Positions 34,419-43,182 are shown, numbered from the stretch's first letter. The stretch is 64,000 nt of DNA from Mycolicibacterium porcinum (GCA_002086835.1 MVIG01000001.1:310001-374000); one strand, 5' to 3'. Notes: generated from the letters alone by a model not told the origin. A program made the numbers and translations.

Positions 34419-35498
34419 ATGAAAGCCCTGCGCTACTACGCCCCCGAGGACGTTCGACTGGAGGATGTGCCGGAGCCGCAGTGCGGCCCCGACGAGGTGA
34501 AGATCCGGGTGCGGAACTGTTCCACCTGCGGCACCGACGTCAAGATCCTGCACAACGGGCACCAGAACCTGACCCCGCCGCGCACCATCGGCCACGAGAT
34601 CGCCGGTGACATCGTGGAGGTGGGTGCCCAGGTAAACACCGCGAACGCCACGAATTGGGCCGAGGGGGACCGGGTTCAGGTGATCGCCGCGGTCCCGTGC
34701 GGCGAGTGCCACGAGTGCCGCAAAGGCTGGATGGCCGTCTGCCAGAACCAGACTTCGATGGGCTACCAGTACGACGGCGGGTTCGCCGAGTACATGATCG
34801 TGCCGCGTCAGGTACTCAAAGTCGATGGGCTGAACCGGATTCCGGACAACGTCGGTTACGACGAGGCCTCGGCGGCGGAGCCGTTCGCGTGCGCGATCAA
34901 CGCGCAGGACCTGCTCGGTATCGAAGACGGTGACACGGTGGTGGTGTTCGGTGCCGGCCCGATCGGCTGTATGCACATCCGCATTGCGCGTGGCGTCCAC
35001 AACTGCGGCCCGGTGTACCTCGTGGACGTGAACGAAAGCCGGCTGAAGATGTCGGCGGACGCCGTGCATCCCGACGAGGTGATCAACGCGGCGGAGGTCG
35101 ACGTCGTCGAGAAGGTGATGGAACTGACCGGCGGCCGCGGCGCCGACGTCGTCATCACCGCCACCGCGGCCAACGTCACCCAGGAGCAGGCCATCGCGAT
35201 GGCCGCCCGCAACGGGCGCATCTCGTTCTTCGGCGGACTGCCCAAGACCAACCCGACCATCACGTGCGATTCGAATGTCGTGCACTACCGGCAGCTGCAC
35301 ATCCACGGGGCCAACGGTTCCGCGCCGGAGCACAACAAGCGTGCGCTGCAGTACATCTCGACCGGCCAGGTCCCGGTGAAGGACCTCATCACGCGCCACA
35401 TCCCGCTGGGTGAGGTGCTCGACGCATTCTCGATCGTGCAGAACGGTGAGGCCATCAAGGTGACGGTCGAGCCCGCCGCTGCCACGGCATCAGTCTGA
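34419..35498 (+). CDS. zinc-dependent polyol(-phosphate) dehydrogenase
   Basis: A 359-residue medium-chain dehydrogenase. The catalytic zinc ligands are in NCSTCGTDVK (Cys) and IGHEIAGDI (His-Glu); the structural zinc cysteines are in PCGECHECRKGWMAVC; the NAD-binding motif is VVFGAGPIGCMHIRIA. It resembles sorbitol/galactitol-1-phosphate/threonine dehydrogenases. Because it diverges from a mannitol-type PTS gene and is near its DeoR regulator, it probably oxidises the polyol phosphate made by that PTS to a ketose phosphate. A dedicated MtlD-type enzyme is absent from the window. It ends two bases from the convergent PNPOx-fold gene. Confidence 0.88.
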   Translation: MKALRYYAPEDVRLEDVPEPQCGPDEVKIRVRNCSTCGTDVKILHNGHQNLTPPRTIGHEIAGDIVEVGAQVNTANATNWAEGDRVQVIAAVPCGECHECRKGWMAVCQNQTSMGYQYDGGFAEYMIVPRQVLKVDGLNRIPDNVGYDEASAAEPFACAINAQDLLGIEDGDTVVVFGAGPIGCMHIRIARGVHNCGPVYLVDVNESRLKMSADAVHPDEVINAAEVDVVEKVMELTGGRGADVVITATAANVTQEQAIAMAARNGRISFFGGLPKTNPTITCDSNVVHYRQLHIHGANGSAPEHNKRALQYISTGQVPVKDLITRHIPLGEVLDAFSIVQNGEAIKVTVEPAAATASV

Positions 35499-35500
35499 GG

Positions 35501-36172
35501 TCAGTACAGCTCGTTCTCGTAGTGGTCGTCGATCACCGCGTGGAGTGACCCGGCGAGGTCACCGAGTTTCTCGGCCATCTTCGCCGCGCTCTCGGTGATC
35601 GAGAGGGTGTAGAAGTCCCCGCCCAACATCACGGCGTCGGCCAGGCCCCGGCTGTCGCCCTCCCAGAGCTTGGCCCGGATCACCGCCTTGCCGCATTGCC
35701 CGAACACTTCGCGGATCCGCACGATGGTGGCCAACACCGCGGGTTTGCCGTCGGCGCTGAGCATCTCGAGCAGTTCGGGGTCGTCGGTGACGAACGCGTC
35801 GCCGTTCACTCTGATCACCTCGCGGATACCCGGTACGAAGAAGACCAGTCCGACCGCGGGATGTGTGGTGATGTTCTCGTGGGTGTCGGCGAGTTTGTTG
35901 CCCGGCCGGTCGGGGATGGCGAGCGTCCACGGGTCGAGGATCCGTACCGAACCCGGTGGATCTCCTCGCGGGCTGGTGTCCAGCTGACCGTCGGCGCCCA
36001 CCGTCGCCATGCAGAAGAACGGGCTGTGCGCGATGAACCGAGCCGAGAATTCACCGAGTTTGGGCTCCTTCTTCTCGGCGATGAACCGTTCCGGATACCC
36101 GACGATCTCCCTGACTCGCTCCATCGAGATGGGGGAGTACGAGTCTGCCGCTGTGCCTGTGGTTTTCCTCAT
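35501..36172 (-). CDS. pyridoxamine-5'-phosphate-oxidase-fold flavoprotein
   Basis: A 223-residue protein of the PNPOx-like split-barrel family (the group called MSMEG_1061-like). Typical stretches are ISMERVREIVGYPERF at the start, FFCMATVGADGQLDTSPRGD (the flavin-binding strand), LAIPDRPGNKLADTHENI and VGLVFFVPGIREVIRVNG. Such proteins reduce small substrates with FMN or F420. It lies eight bases after the VanB-type reductase gene (36181-37140), so the two probably form an operon controlled by the TetR regulator at 37207. No oxygenase lies with them. Confidence 0.85.
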   Translation of the reverse strand: MRKTTGTAADSYSPISMERVREIVGYPERFIAEKKEPKLGEFSARFIAHSPFFCMATVGADGQLDTSPRGDPPGSVRILDPWTLAIPDRPGNKLADTHENITTHPAVGLVFFVPGIREVIRVNGDAFVTDDPELLEMLSADGKPAVLATIVRIREVFGQCGKAVIRAKLWEGDSRGLADAVMLGGDFYTLSITESAAKMAEKLGDLAGSLHAVIDDHYENELY

Positions 36173-36180
36173 CGAATTCC

Positions 36181-37140
36181 CTATATGTCGAGAACCAGCC
36201 GGGGGGTTTGCGCCCGCGAAACGCAGATGAACATGCGATCGTTGGCGGCGCGCTCGGTCTCCGACAGAATGTCGTCACGATGATCGGGCACTCCGTCGAC
36301 GACGGCCGTCTCGCAGGCGCCGCAGATGCCCGATCGGCATGACGAGGGCGCGTTGACACCGGCGCCTTCGAGTGCGCCGAGAATGCTCTGGCCCGCTTCG
36401 ACATTCACCGTCTTACCCGACGCCGCACACACCACCTCGACCGGCTTTTCTTCGGCGGATGAGGCCCGCTTCCGCGGCTTGAAGCGCTCGAGATGCAGAC
36501 TGCCCGCCGGCCAGTGCTCGGTGGCGTCCTGCAGCGCCGCCAGTAGCGCCGGGGGGCCGCACGCGTAGACCTTCGCGCCGGGTTGCACCTGAGCGAAATG
36601 CTCGCTGAGCGGGATCCGGCCGTGGGCGTCAGAGGCATAGAAGCTCACGCGCGTTCCGTATCCGCGGAGTTCGTCGGCGAACGGCATCGAGGCTGCGGTG
36701 CGCCCGCCGTAGAGCAATTTCCAGTCCAGGCCCCAGGATTCGGCCTGGCGGATCATCGGGAGAATGGGGGTGATTCCGATGCCGCCTGCCACGAACACAT
36801 ACGAGGTGGCCCGATGCAGCTCGAAGGTGTTCCGGACACCCGAAACCGTAAGTTGTTGCCCTGGTCGCAGAAACGCGTGCACGTACTCGGAACCGCCGCG
36901 GCTGGTGTGTTCCCGACGCACCCCGATGCGGTAATACGACCGCTCACCGACCGGCCCGCACAACGAGTACTGACGTTGGATGCCCGTCGGCAGGAGCAGA
37001 TCGATGTGCGCGCCGGGCCCCCAGGCCGGCAGCAGCTCGCCGGAACGCGGCTGCAACTGCACCGACACCACGCCGTCGGCCTCCCATCGGAGCTGGCGCA
37101 CGGCGACACCGATCCCGTCGGCTGCCAGTTCGGTTCCCAC
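36181..37140 (-). CDS. PDR/VanB-type oxidoreductase with [2Fe-2S] domain (second in window)
   Basis: A 319-residue reductase of the same type as the one at 7218-8174: flavin barrel (QYSLCGPVGERSYYRIGV), NAD-binding domain (YVFVAGGIGITPILPMIRQA) and a C-terminal plant-type ferredoxin with cysteines in SSCRSGICGACETAV and MFICVSRA. It begins at a GTG with an AAGGAGG site seven bases upstream. It diverges from a TetR gene, with two palindromes in the 66-base gap, and is followed by a PNPOx-fold flavoprotein. The oxygenase it serves is not encoded next to it. The two VanB-type copies are clearly different proteins. Confidence 0.88.
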   Translation of the reverse strand: MGTELAADGIGVAVRQLRWEADGVVSVQLQPRSGELLPAWGPGAHIDLLLPTGIQRQYSLCGPVGERSYYRIGVRREHTSRGGSEYVHAFLRPGQQLTVSGVRNTFELHRATSYVFVAGGIGITPILPMIRQAESWGLDWKLLYGGRTAASMPFADELRGYGTRVSFYASDAHGRIPLSEHFAQVQPGAKVYACGPPALLAALQDATEHWPAGSLHLERFKPRKRASSAEEKPVEVVCAASGKTVNVEAGQSILGALEGAGVNAPSSCRSGICGACETAVVDGVPDHRDDILSETERAANDRMFICVSRAQTPRLVLDI

Positions 37141-37158
37141 GTCGCATCCTCCTTCCGG

Positions 37159-37173
37159 ATTAACAATGTTAAT
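37159..37173. promoter_or_regulatory. TetR operator, copy next to the reductase gene
   Basis: ATTAACAATGTTAAT, an inverted repeat of ATTAACA/TGTTAAT around one central base, 19-33 bases upstream of the reductase start codon. It shares the GTTAAC-type core with the second copy at 37192-37206. Binding by the TetR protein encoded at 37207 is inferred from position and from the paired copies. Confidence 0.75.
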
Positions 37174-37191
37174 TGCAGGTCAGAGGGTAGT

Positions 37192-37206
37192 GTTAACATC
37201 GTTAAC
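37192..37206. promoter_or_regulatory. TetR operator, copy abutting the TetR start codon
   Basis: GTTAACATCGTTAAC, a GTTAAC/GTTAAC inverted repeat with a three-base centre that ends directly before the GTG start at 37207. It overlaps a TAACAT -10-like hexamer (37194-37199) that ends seven bases before the start codon, so the transcript is probably leaderless and a bound repressor would cover both the promoter and the start codon. Confidence 0.75.
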
Positions 37207-37857
37207 GTGTCAACCGCCTCGACTGCCCGCGATCGTGTGGCGCTGGCCGGCCTTTCGGTGGACGGCGTGGTGGGAGAAGCTCTGGCGCTGGTCAACGAGG
37301 GCGGACTGGAATCGCTGACAATGCGCCGGCTGGCCGACCGGCTGCGGGCACACCTGCCGACGATCTACCGGCTGGTCGACGGCAAAGACGCGCTCATCGA
37401 CGAGATGGCCGAGACGATTCTGGCGAAGGCACTCGAAAACGCCGACACCGCCGATCCGGACTGGGCAGTTCGCGTCAAAAGCCTTGCCGAGGGCCTACGT
37501 TCAGCACTCCTGGCACAACGCGACGGCGCCCGCATCGTCGGCGGCAACTATGCCGCCAAGCGGGCCAATCTGACCTTCGTCGACACACTCGTCGGTAGTG
37601 TCCAGGCCGGCGGCCTGGCCCGGGAACCCGCCCTGTGGGCGGCCAGCTCGCTGTTCTGCTACGTCCTCGGTGAAGTTCTTGAGCAGCAGGGTGCCGCGGG
37701 CGGCGAGAGCGAGACACTCCGAGATGTGGTTCAGGCGGGCGACTATCCGCACCTCGCGTCCGGTCCGGTCGAGCAGTTGCTCGACTTCGACGCGCGATTC
37801 GAGTTCGGGCTGAACCTGCTCATGTCGGGCATGCGTTCCGGCACCGACCGCTGCTGA
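37207..37857 (+). CDS. TetR family transcriptional regulator (TetR_C type)
   Basis: A 216-residue regulator starting at a GTG with the operator immediately upstream. The DNA-binding part (residues about 15-65) reads GEALALVNEGGLESLTMRRL, then RLRAHLPTIYRLVDGKDALID, as in the TetR/MarA-type tetracycline repressor subgroup. The C-terminal domain is helical. It diverges from the reductase/PNPOx pair, which it likely represses together with itself through two GTTAAC-type operators. Its last 115 bases overlap the convergent EamA transporter gene. Confidence 0.88.
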   Translation: MSTASTARDRVALAGLSVDGVVGEALALVNEGGLESLTMRRLADRLRAHLPTIYRLVDGKDALIDEMAETILAKALENADTADPDWAVRVKSLAEGLRSALLAQRDGARIVGGNYAAKRANLTFVDTLVGSVQAGGLAREPALWAASSLFCYVLGEVLEQQGAAGGESETLRDVVQAGDYPHLASGPVEQLLDFDARFEFGLNLLMSGMRSGTDRC

Positions 37858-38726
37858 GCCCCTACGCCGTTGTCGCTCAGCCCCAGCGCCAGCCCGCACG
37901 CGATCAGGCCGATACCGGCCCACACCGCCGTGCTGGGCACCGCCCCGGTGACCGGAATGCCGATCACCGCCGCCGCTACCGGCGCCACGCCCGTGAGCAG
38001 CCCGGCCCGCCCGGCACCGAGCCGGCGCACGCAGGTGTACCAGAGAACGAAGGCGAGCGCGGTGACGCAGAGGGCGAGATAGCCGATCGCCATGATCTCG
38101 CCGACGTCGAAACCGCTTGCCGCACTCCATCCTTCGGTGGTGAGCGCGAGTGCCCCGAAAGTCGCCGCAGCCATCCAGGTGGTGTGCACCGACACCCCGG
38201 CGGCACCGTGTGAACCGAGCACCGGAACCGCCAGCAGCGTGAAACCGGCCTCGCAGGCGAAAACGACGACGGCCCAGAGCAGTCCGACGGCATCGGCGCG
38301 GCCGAGTCCTTCGACGATCACCGCCCCGACGCTCACCACCACGGCCGCGGCCACCACCCGGGCCTCGACGCGGCGCCCCTCGAGTAGAGGTCCGGCGACG
38401 GCCACGGCCAGTGGCACGCATGCCACCGCCACCGCCAGCGCCGCGGGTTCGGCGTGGCGCGAGCCGTACACCAGGGCCACGTTGAACAGCACCAGGCCGC
38501 TGACGGTGACGCCCAGTAGCCAGAGCCACTCGCTGCCTCGGGGGCGGCGCACACTCTGGCCGGTGATTCTGACCCAGGCGAGCAACAGCAGGCAGGCGAC
38601 GCCGTAGCGCAATGCCTGGGCGGTGTGCAGGGGCGCGTCGGCGAGCGCACCGGAGACGGCGACGCTGCCGCCGACGAAGGTCATGCCGAGGGCGCCGGAC
38701 AGGCCGGCGCGGGTGGGGCTGGACAT
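37743..38726 (-). CDS. EamA/DMT family exporter
   Basis: A 327-residue membrane protein with about ten hydrophobic segments, arranged as two EamA (DUF6-like) repeats; GALGMTFVGGSVAVSGALAD starts the first and GLLWAVVVFACEAGFTLLAV the second. The C-terminal 40 residues after the last membrane segment are hydrophilic and are encoded opposite the 3' end of the TetR gene, so the two genes overlap by about 115 bases. It is divergent from the MocR regulator with GGACCAA repeats between them, so it is probably the MocR target and exports an amino acid or related metabolite. Confidence 0.88.
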   Translation of the reverse strand: MSSPTRAGLSGALGMTFVGGSVAVSGALADAPLHTAQALRYGVACLLLLAWVRITGQSVRRPRGSEWLWLLGVTVSGLVLFNVALVYGSRHAEPAALAVAVACVPLAVAVAGPLLEGRRVEARVVAAAVVVSVGAVIVEGLGRADAVGLLWAVVVFACEAGFTLLAVPVLGSHGAAGVSVHTTWMAAATFGALALTTEGWSAASGFDVGEIMAIGYLALCVTALAFVLWYTCVRRLGAGRAGLLTGVAPVAAAVIGIPVTGAVPSTAVWAGIGLIACGLALGLSDNGVGAQQRSVPERMPDMSRFSPNSNRASKSSNCSTGPDARCG

Positions 38727-38748
38727 GCTCTCATGCTGGCGCCAATAT

Positions 38749-38793
38749 GGTCCAACAAACAGGACCAAGTTTGGACGTTTGTCATGGACCAAA
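38749..38793. promoter_or_regulatory. MocR operator region with repeated GGACCAA units
   Basis: Four copies of the same seven-base core lie in 45 bases: GGTCCAA at 38749-38755 (inverted), GGACCAA at 38762-38768, TTTGGAC at 38770-38776 (inverted) and TGGACCAAA at 38785-38793. The last copy is inside the first codons of the MocR gene. The array lies between the divergent EamA and MocR genes. Direct plus inverted repeats are usual for MocR-type regulators, so self-regulation and control of EamA are likely. Confidence 0.7.
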
Positions 38794-40196
38794 TCGCGGG
38801 CGCGGACTTCCTGCAGCTCGATCCGTCGACCGCCCCGGCGCGCGGACTCACCGACTGGCTTGCCGACGCGCTGCGCACCGCGATCGCGGACGGGAAGCTC
38901 ACCCCGGGGACCCGATTTCCGCCCACCCGGATGCTGGCGGGCGAACTCGGGGTGTCACGCGGTGTGGTCGTCGAGGCCTATCGGCGTCTTGCCGACGAAG
39001 GCCTGGTCAGCGGGCATGCGGGCGGCGGCACTCGCGTTCTCGCGCAGCCGGTCCGGCTGCGCCGGGCAGACCCCGGTCCGCCGGTGCCGTCGGTGTCACG
39101 TCTGCCGCGCCCGCGCCTGCCCGCCGGTCAAGGCATCGACCTCTCGCCGGGCGTGCCCGATCTGTCGTCGTTTCCGCGCAGCACGTGGTTGCGTGCCGAA
39201 CGTGCGGTGCTCGCGGAGACCTCGCCGGACGATCTTGGCTACGGAGATCCCCGCGGCCATCCGCGGCTACGCGCCGCGCTCGCCCCATGGCTGGGCCGGA
39301 CCCGCGGGCTGCGGATCGATCCGGACGACATCCTGGTGGTCGCCGGTGTCGCCCAGGCCGTCGCGCTCCTGGCCCAGCAGTTGCGCGGGGAAGGCCTCGA
39401 CACCATCGCCGTCGAGGATCCCGGATCGCGCGGGGCGGTCGACGAACTCGAGTACTGGGGTCTGCGCCCGGTGCCGATCCCCGTCGACGACGACGGCATC
39501 CGAGTCACCGAGCTGGCCGCCAGTGGCGCGCCCAGCGTCTTCCTCACCCCGGCGCATCAGTTCCCGACGGGCGTGGTGCTGGGCCCGCACCGGCGCCGAG
39601 AACTGCTCGAGTGGGACGGGGAGCTGCTCATCGAGGACGACTACGACGCCGAATACCGCTACGACCGGGCACCGGTGCCTGCCATGCACCCGTCGGCCCC
39701 CGATCGCATCGCGTATGCCGGGAGCACCTCGAAGAGCCTGGCGCCGGCATTACGTCTGGGGTGGGTGGTCGCGCCTGCGCGGCGGCGGCCCGGTCTGGTC
39801 GCGGCCAAACACGCCACCGACCTCGGCAGCCCGACCCTGCCGCAACTGGTACTCGCGCGGCTGCTCGAATCAGGCGAATACGACCGGCATGTCCGGCTGG
39901 TGCGCACGCGGCACCGGGCCCGCCGCGACGCCCTGCTGGAGGTGCTGACCGCGGGCATGCCCGGGGTGAGGGTGAGCGGTGTCGCCGCCGGTCTGCACCT
40001 GCTCGTCACGCTGCCCGAAGCTGCCGACGACGTTGCGCTGGCGGACGATCTGCATGACGCCGGGGTTCTCGTGCATCCCGTGTCGTGGCACCGCCGGCTG
40101 CCCGGACCGCCCGGTCTGGTTCTCGGGTACGCCTCGCATCCGCCGGACCGGTTACGCGACGCCGCGGCCACGATCGCGCGGATCGCGCGAAAGTGA
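38784..40196 (+). CDS. MocR-type regulator (GntR winged helix fused to aminotransferase fold)
   Basis: A 470-residue chimeric regulator. Residues about 15-80 are a GntR winged helix (KLTPGTRFPPTRMLAGELGV, SRGVVVEAYRRLADEGLVSG). After a proline-rich linker comes a fold-type I aminotransferase domain of about 340 residues, with the aspartate region LIEDDYDAEYRYDR and the PLP lysine in GSTSKSLAPALRLGW. MocR proteins sense PLP or an amino compound. It diverges from the EamA exporter and the operator repeats reach into its first codons. The likely ligand and target are not shown by the sequence. Confidence 0.92.
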   Translation: MDQIAGADFLQLDPSTAPARGLTDWLADALRTAIADGKLTPGTRFPPTRMLAGELGVSRGVVVEAYRRLADEGLVSGHAGGGTRVLAQPVRLRRADPGPPVPSVSRLPRPRLPAGQGIDLSPGVPDLSSFPRSTWLRAERAVLAETSPDDLGYGDPRGHPRLRAALAPWLGRTRGLRIDPDDILVVAGVAQAVALLAQQLRGEGLDTIAVEDPGSRGAVDELEYWGLRPVPIPVDDDGIRVTELAASGAPSVFLTPAHQFPTGVVLGPHRRRELLEWDGELLIEDDYDAEYRYDRAPVPAMHPSAPDRIAYAGSTSKSLAPALRLGWVVAPARRRPGLVAAKHATDLGSPTLPQLVLARLLESGEYDRHVRLVRTRHRARRDALLEVLTAGMPGVRVSGVAAGLHLLVTLPEAADDVALADDLHDAGVLVHPVSWHRRLPGPPGLVLGYASHPPDRLRDAAATIARIARK

Positions 40197-40362
40197 CGCA
40201 GCGGTCGTTCCGCCGTCTCGGTAACAGCCATACCGTCACTTTCGGGGCCGCGCAGCGACACCAGTGGCCTGGTCGGCGCAAACTCCTGACTGTCCCGAGC
40301 AAACACACGTAACCTGTTGGCGCGCGGCAAAGTCGACGACACATCGAGCGGAGTGGGAGCTG

Positions 40363-41775
40363 ATGCGGTACTACTACTCGGCCGATGCGATCCGTGCGGC
40401 CGAGGCGCCACTGCTGGCCTCGCTGCCCGATGGTGTGCTGATGGGCCGTGCTGCCTATGGGCTGGCGACGGCGATCGCCACCGAACTGAAGATGCGGACC
40501 GGCGGGGTTGCGGGCCGGCGGATCTGTGCGGTGGTGGGTTCGGGCGACAACGGTGGCGACGCGCTGTGGGCGGCCACGTACCTTCGGCGTCGCGGCGCGG
40601 CTGCCGACGCCGTCCTGCTCAATCCGGAGAAAACTCACGCCAAGGGTCTGGCCGCATTCCGGCGTGCCGGCGGCCGCGTGGTGTCCGGCATCTCCGCGGC
40701 AACCGATCTGGTGATCGACGGCGTCGTCGGCATCTCCGGGCGCGGCCCGCTGCGCCCCGATGCCGCGGCGGTGTTCGCGGCCAACACCGCGCCGGTGGTC
40801 GCCGTCGACATCCCCAGCGGCGTCGATGTGCAGACCGGGACCGCCGACGGTCCGCATGTGGTTGCCGCCCTGACTGTCACGTTCGGTGGTCTCAAACCGG
40901 TACACGCCCTGGGCGAGTGCGGCCGCGTCGAGCTCGTCGACATCGGGCTGAACCTGGCACCCACGGAGCTGGCCGGGCTGGAGGCGGCCGACGTCCGGGC
41001 CCGCTGGCCCATCCCCGGTCCGCGCGACGACAAGTACACCCAGGGCGTAACGGGTGTGGTATCCGGTTCGGCAACCTATCCCGGTGCGGCCGTCTTGAGC
41101 ACCGGGGCCGCCGTAGCCGCCACGTCCGGCATGGTCCGCTACGCGGGAAGCGCTGGACCGCAAGTGCTTTCGCACTGGCCGGAGGTGATCGCGGCGCCCA
41201 GTCCGCAGGAGGCGGGCCGGGTTCAGGCCTGGGTGGTCGGGCCCGGACTGGGCACCGATGACACGGCAAAGGCCGCCCTGCGTTTCGCGCTGGAATCCGA
41301 TCTGCCGGTGATCGTCGACGCCGACGCGCTCACGCTGCTGGCCGCCGATCCCGGTTTGCTCGCCGGCCGCGGCGCGCCGACTGTGCTGACACCGCACGCG
41401 GGCGAATTCGAGCGGCTCGCCGGTGATCCGCCGGGCGCCGACCGCGTCGCCGCCACTCGCGGTCTGGCCGACCGGCTCGGCGCCACGGTGCTGCTCAAGG
41501 GCAACGTCACCGTCATCGCCGAACCCGGCGCCACGACCTATCTCAACCCGGCCGGCCAATCCTGGGCTGCCACAGCCGGATCCGGTGACGTGCTGTCCGG
41601 AATCATCGGCGCCCTGCTGGCCGCCGGACTGTCCACCGGTGAGGCCGCCGCCTCGGCGGCCTTCGTCCATGCCCGCGCCGCCAACCTGTCGGCGGCCGAC
41701 CCCGGCCCCAACCCGGCGCCGACCTCGGCGTCACGCATCCTCGCCCATGTCCGCGCCGCGATCGCCGCGTTGTAG
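40363..41775 (+). CDS. nnr: bifunctional NAD(P)H-hydrate repair enzyme (epimerase and dehydratase)
   Basis: A 470-residue fusion. The N-terminal epimerase (YjeF_N) part has VVGSGDNGGDALWAATYLRR and VDIPSGVDVQTG (residues about 50-160). The C-terminal kinase-like ADP-dependent dehydratase has KYTQGVTGVVSGSATYPGA, VVGPGLGTDD, LTPHAGEFERLAG and the catalytic AATAGSGDVLSGIIGALLAAG. It repairs hydrated NADH/NADPH. The ATG at 40363 follows a GGGAGC site; 166 bases upstream show no gene. It is 15 bases upstream of the glutamate decarboxylase gene and is probably co-transcribed with it; this order is common in mycobacteria. Confidence 0.93.
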   Translation: MRYYYSADAIRAAEAPLLASLPDGVLMGRAAYGLATAIATELKMRTGGVAGRRICAVVGSGDNGGDALWAATYLRRRGAAADAVLLNPEKTHAKGLAAFRRAGGRVVSGISAATDLVIDGVVGISGRGPLRPDAAAVFAANTAPVVAVDIPSGVDVQTGTADGPHVVAALTVTFGGLKPVHALGECGRVELVDIGLNLAPTELAGLEAADVRARWPIPGPRDDKYTQGVTGVVSGSATYPGAAVLSTGAAVAATSGMVRYAGSAGPQVLSHWPEVIAAPSPQEAGRVQAWVVGPGLGTDDTAKAALRFALESDLPVIVDADALTLLAADPGLLAGRGAPTVLTPHAGEFERLAGDPPGADRVAATRGLADRLGATVLLKGNVTVIAEPGATTYLNPAGQSWAATAGSGDVLSGIIGALLAAGLSTGEAAASAAFVHARAANLSAADPGPNPAPTSASRILAHVRAAIAAL

Positions 41776-41790
41776 AAGAAAAGGATCTCC

Positions 41791-43182
41791 ATGCCGCACA
41801 AGCACCCTCGCACCCAGCACATCTCGCCGGCCTACACCGGCAGGCTGGCGATGGCCCCGGTGCCGTCGCTGCGCCTGCCCGACGAGGCGATGGAACCCGG
41901 TGCGGCGTACCGCTTCATCCACGACGAGCTGATGCTCGACGGCAGCTCACGGCTGAACCTGGCGACGTTCGTCACCACGTGGATGGACCCCGAGGCCGAG
42001 AAGCTGATGGCCGAGACGTTCGACAAGAACATGATCGACAAGGACGAGTACCCGGCCACCGCCGCGATCGAAGCGCGCTGCGTGAGCATGGTCGCCGACC
42101 TGTTCCACGCCGAGAACCTGAGCGACGAGGATTCTTCGGCCGCGTGCGGAGTCTCCACGATCGGCTCCAGCGAGGCTGTGATGCTGGGCGGGCTGGCGAT
42201 GAAATGGCGGTGGCGCGAGAAGGTCGGGTCAGGAAAGGACGGCTGGAAGGGGCGCACCCCCAACCTCGTGATGGGCGCCAACGTCCAGGTGGTGTGGGAG
42301 AAGTTCTGTCGCTACTTCGACGTCGAACCGCGCTACCTGCCCATGGAGAAGGGCCGCTACGTGATCACCCCCGAGCAGGTGCTCGACGCGGTCGACGAGG
42401 ACACCATCGGCGTCGTCGCGATCCTGGGCACCACCTACACCGGGGAACTGGAGCCGATCGCGGAGATCTGCGCGGCGCTGGACCAGCTCGCCCAGGACCA
42501 GGGTCCCGATGTTCCCGTGCACGTCGACGCCGCCAGCGGCGGGTTCGTCGTCCCCTTCCTGCACCCCGACCTGGAGTGGGATTTCCGGCTGCCGCGCGTG
42601 GTGTCCATCAACGTCAGCGGTCACAAGTACGGGCTGACCTACCCGGGCATCGGCTTCGTAGTGTGGCGCAGCAAGGAGTACCTGCCCGAGGATCTGGTGT
42701 TCCGAGTCAATTACCTCGGCGGGGACATGCCGACGTTCACCCTGAACTTCTCCCGGCCCGGCAACCAGGTGGTGGGCCAGTACTACAACTTCCTGCGGCT
42801 GGGCCGGGCCGGGTACACCCAGGTGATGCAGTGTCTGTCACAGACCGCGCGCTGGCTGGGCGACGAGCTGCGCGACAGCGAGCACTTCGAGCTGATCACC
42901 GACGGCTCGGCCATCCCCGTGGTCAGCTTCCAGCTCAAGGGCAAACCCGGATACACCGAATTCGACGTGTCCGAGGGGCTGCGCGCCTTCGGCTGGCAGG
43001 TGCCGGCCTACACCATGCCCGAGGGCGCCACCGACGTCGTGGTGCTGCGGGTGGTCGTGCGGGAGGGATTCTCCGCGGATCTGGCCCGGGCGCTCAAGGA
43101 GGACATGATCACGGTGCTCGGGCGGCTCGACAAGCTCAAACCGAGCGGTGCATTCAACGACCTGCAGCCGTTTGCGCACTAG
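41791..43182 (+). CDS. gadB: glutamate decarboxylase
   Basis: A 463-residue PLP decarboxylase that turns glutamate into GABA and consumes a proton. Family markers: FDKNMIDKDEYPATAAIEAR, the SSAACGVSTIGSSEAVMLGG stretch, HVDAASGGFVVPFLHP (aspartate and PLP ring) and the lysine in NVSGHKYGLTYPG, followed by the C-terminal motif of Gad proteins. An AAAGGA sequence lies eight bases before the ATG. In this window its product GABA could be taken up by the gabT/semialdehyde dehydrogenase genes 20 kb away. It is followed by alr after 69 bases. Confidence 0.95.
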   Translation: MPHKHPRTQHISPAYTGRLAMAPVPSLRLPDEAMEPGAAYRFIHDELMLDGSSRLNLATFVTTWMDPEAEKLMAETFDKNMIDKDEYPATAAIEARCVSMVADLFHAENLSDEDSSAACGVSTIGSSEAVMLGGLAMKWRWREKVGSGKDGWKGRTPNLVMGANVQVVWEKFCRYFDVEPRYLPMEKGRYVITPEQVLDAVDEDTIGVVAILGTTYTGELEPIAEICAALDQLAQDQGPDVPVHVDAASGGFVVPFLHPDLEWDFRLPRVVSINVSGHKYGLTYPGIGFVVWRSKEYLPEDLVFRVNYLGGDMPTFTLNFSRPGNQVVGQYYNFLRLGRAGYTQVMQCLSQTARWLGDELRDSEHFELITDGSAIPVVSFQLKGKPGYTEFDVSEGLRAFGWQVPAYTMPEGATDVVVLRVVVREGFSADLARALKEDMITVLGRLDKLKPSGAFNDLQPFAH

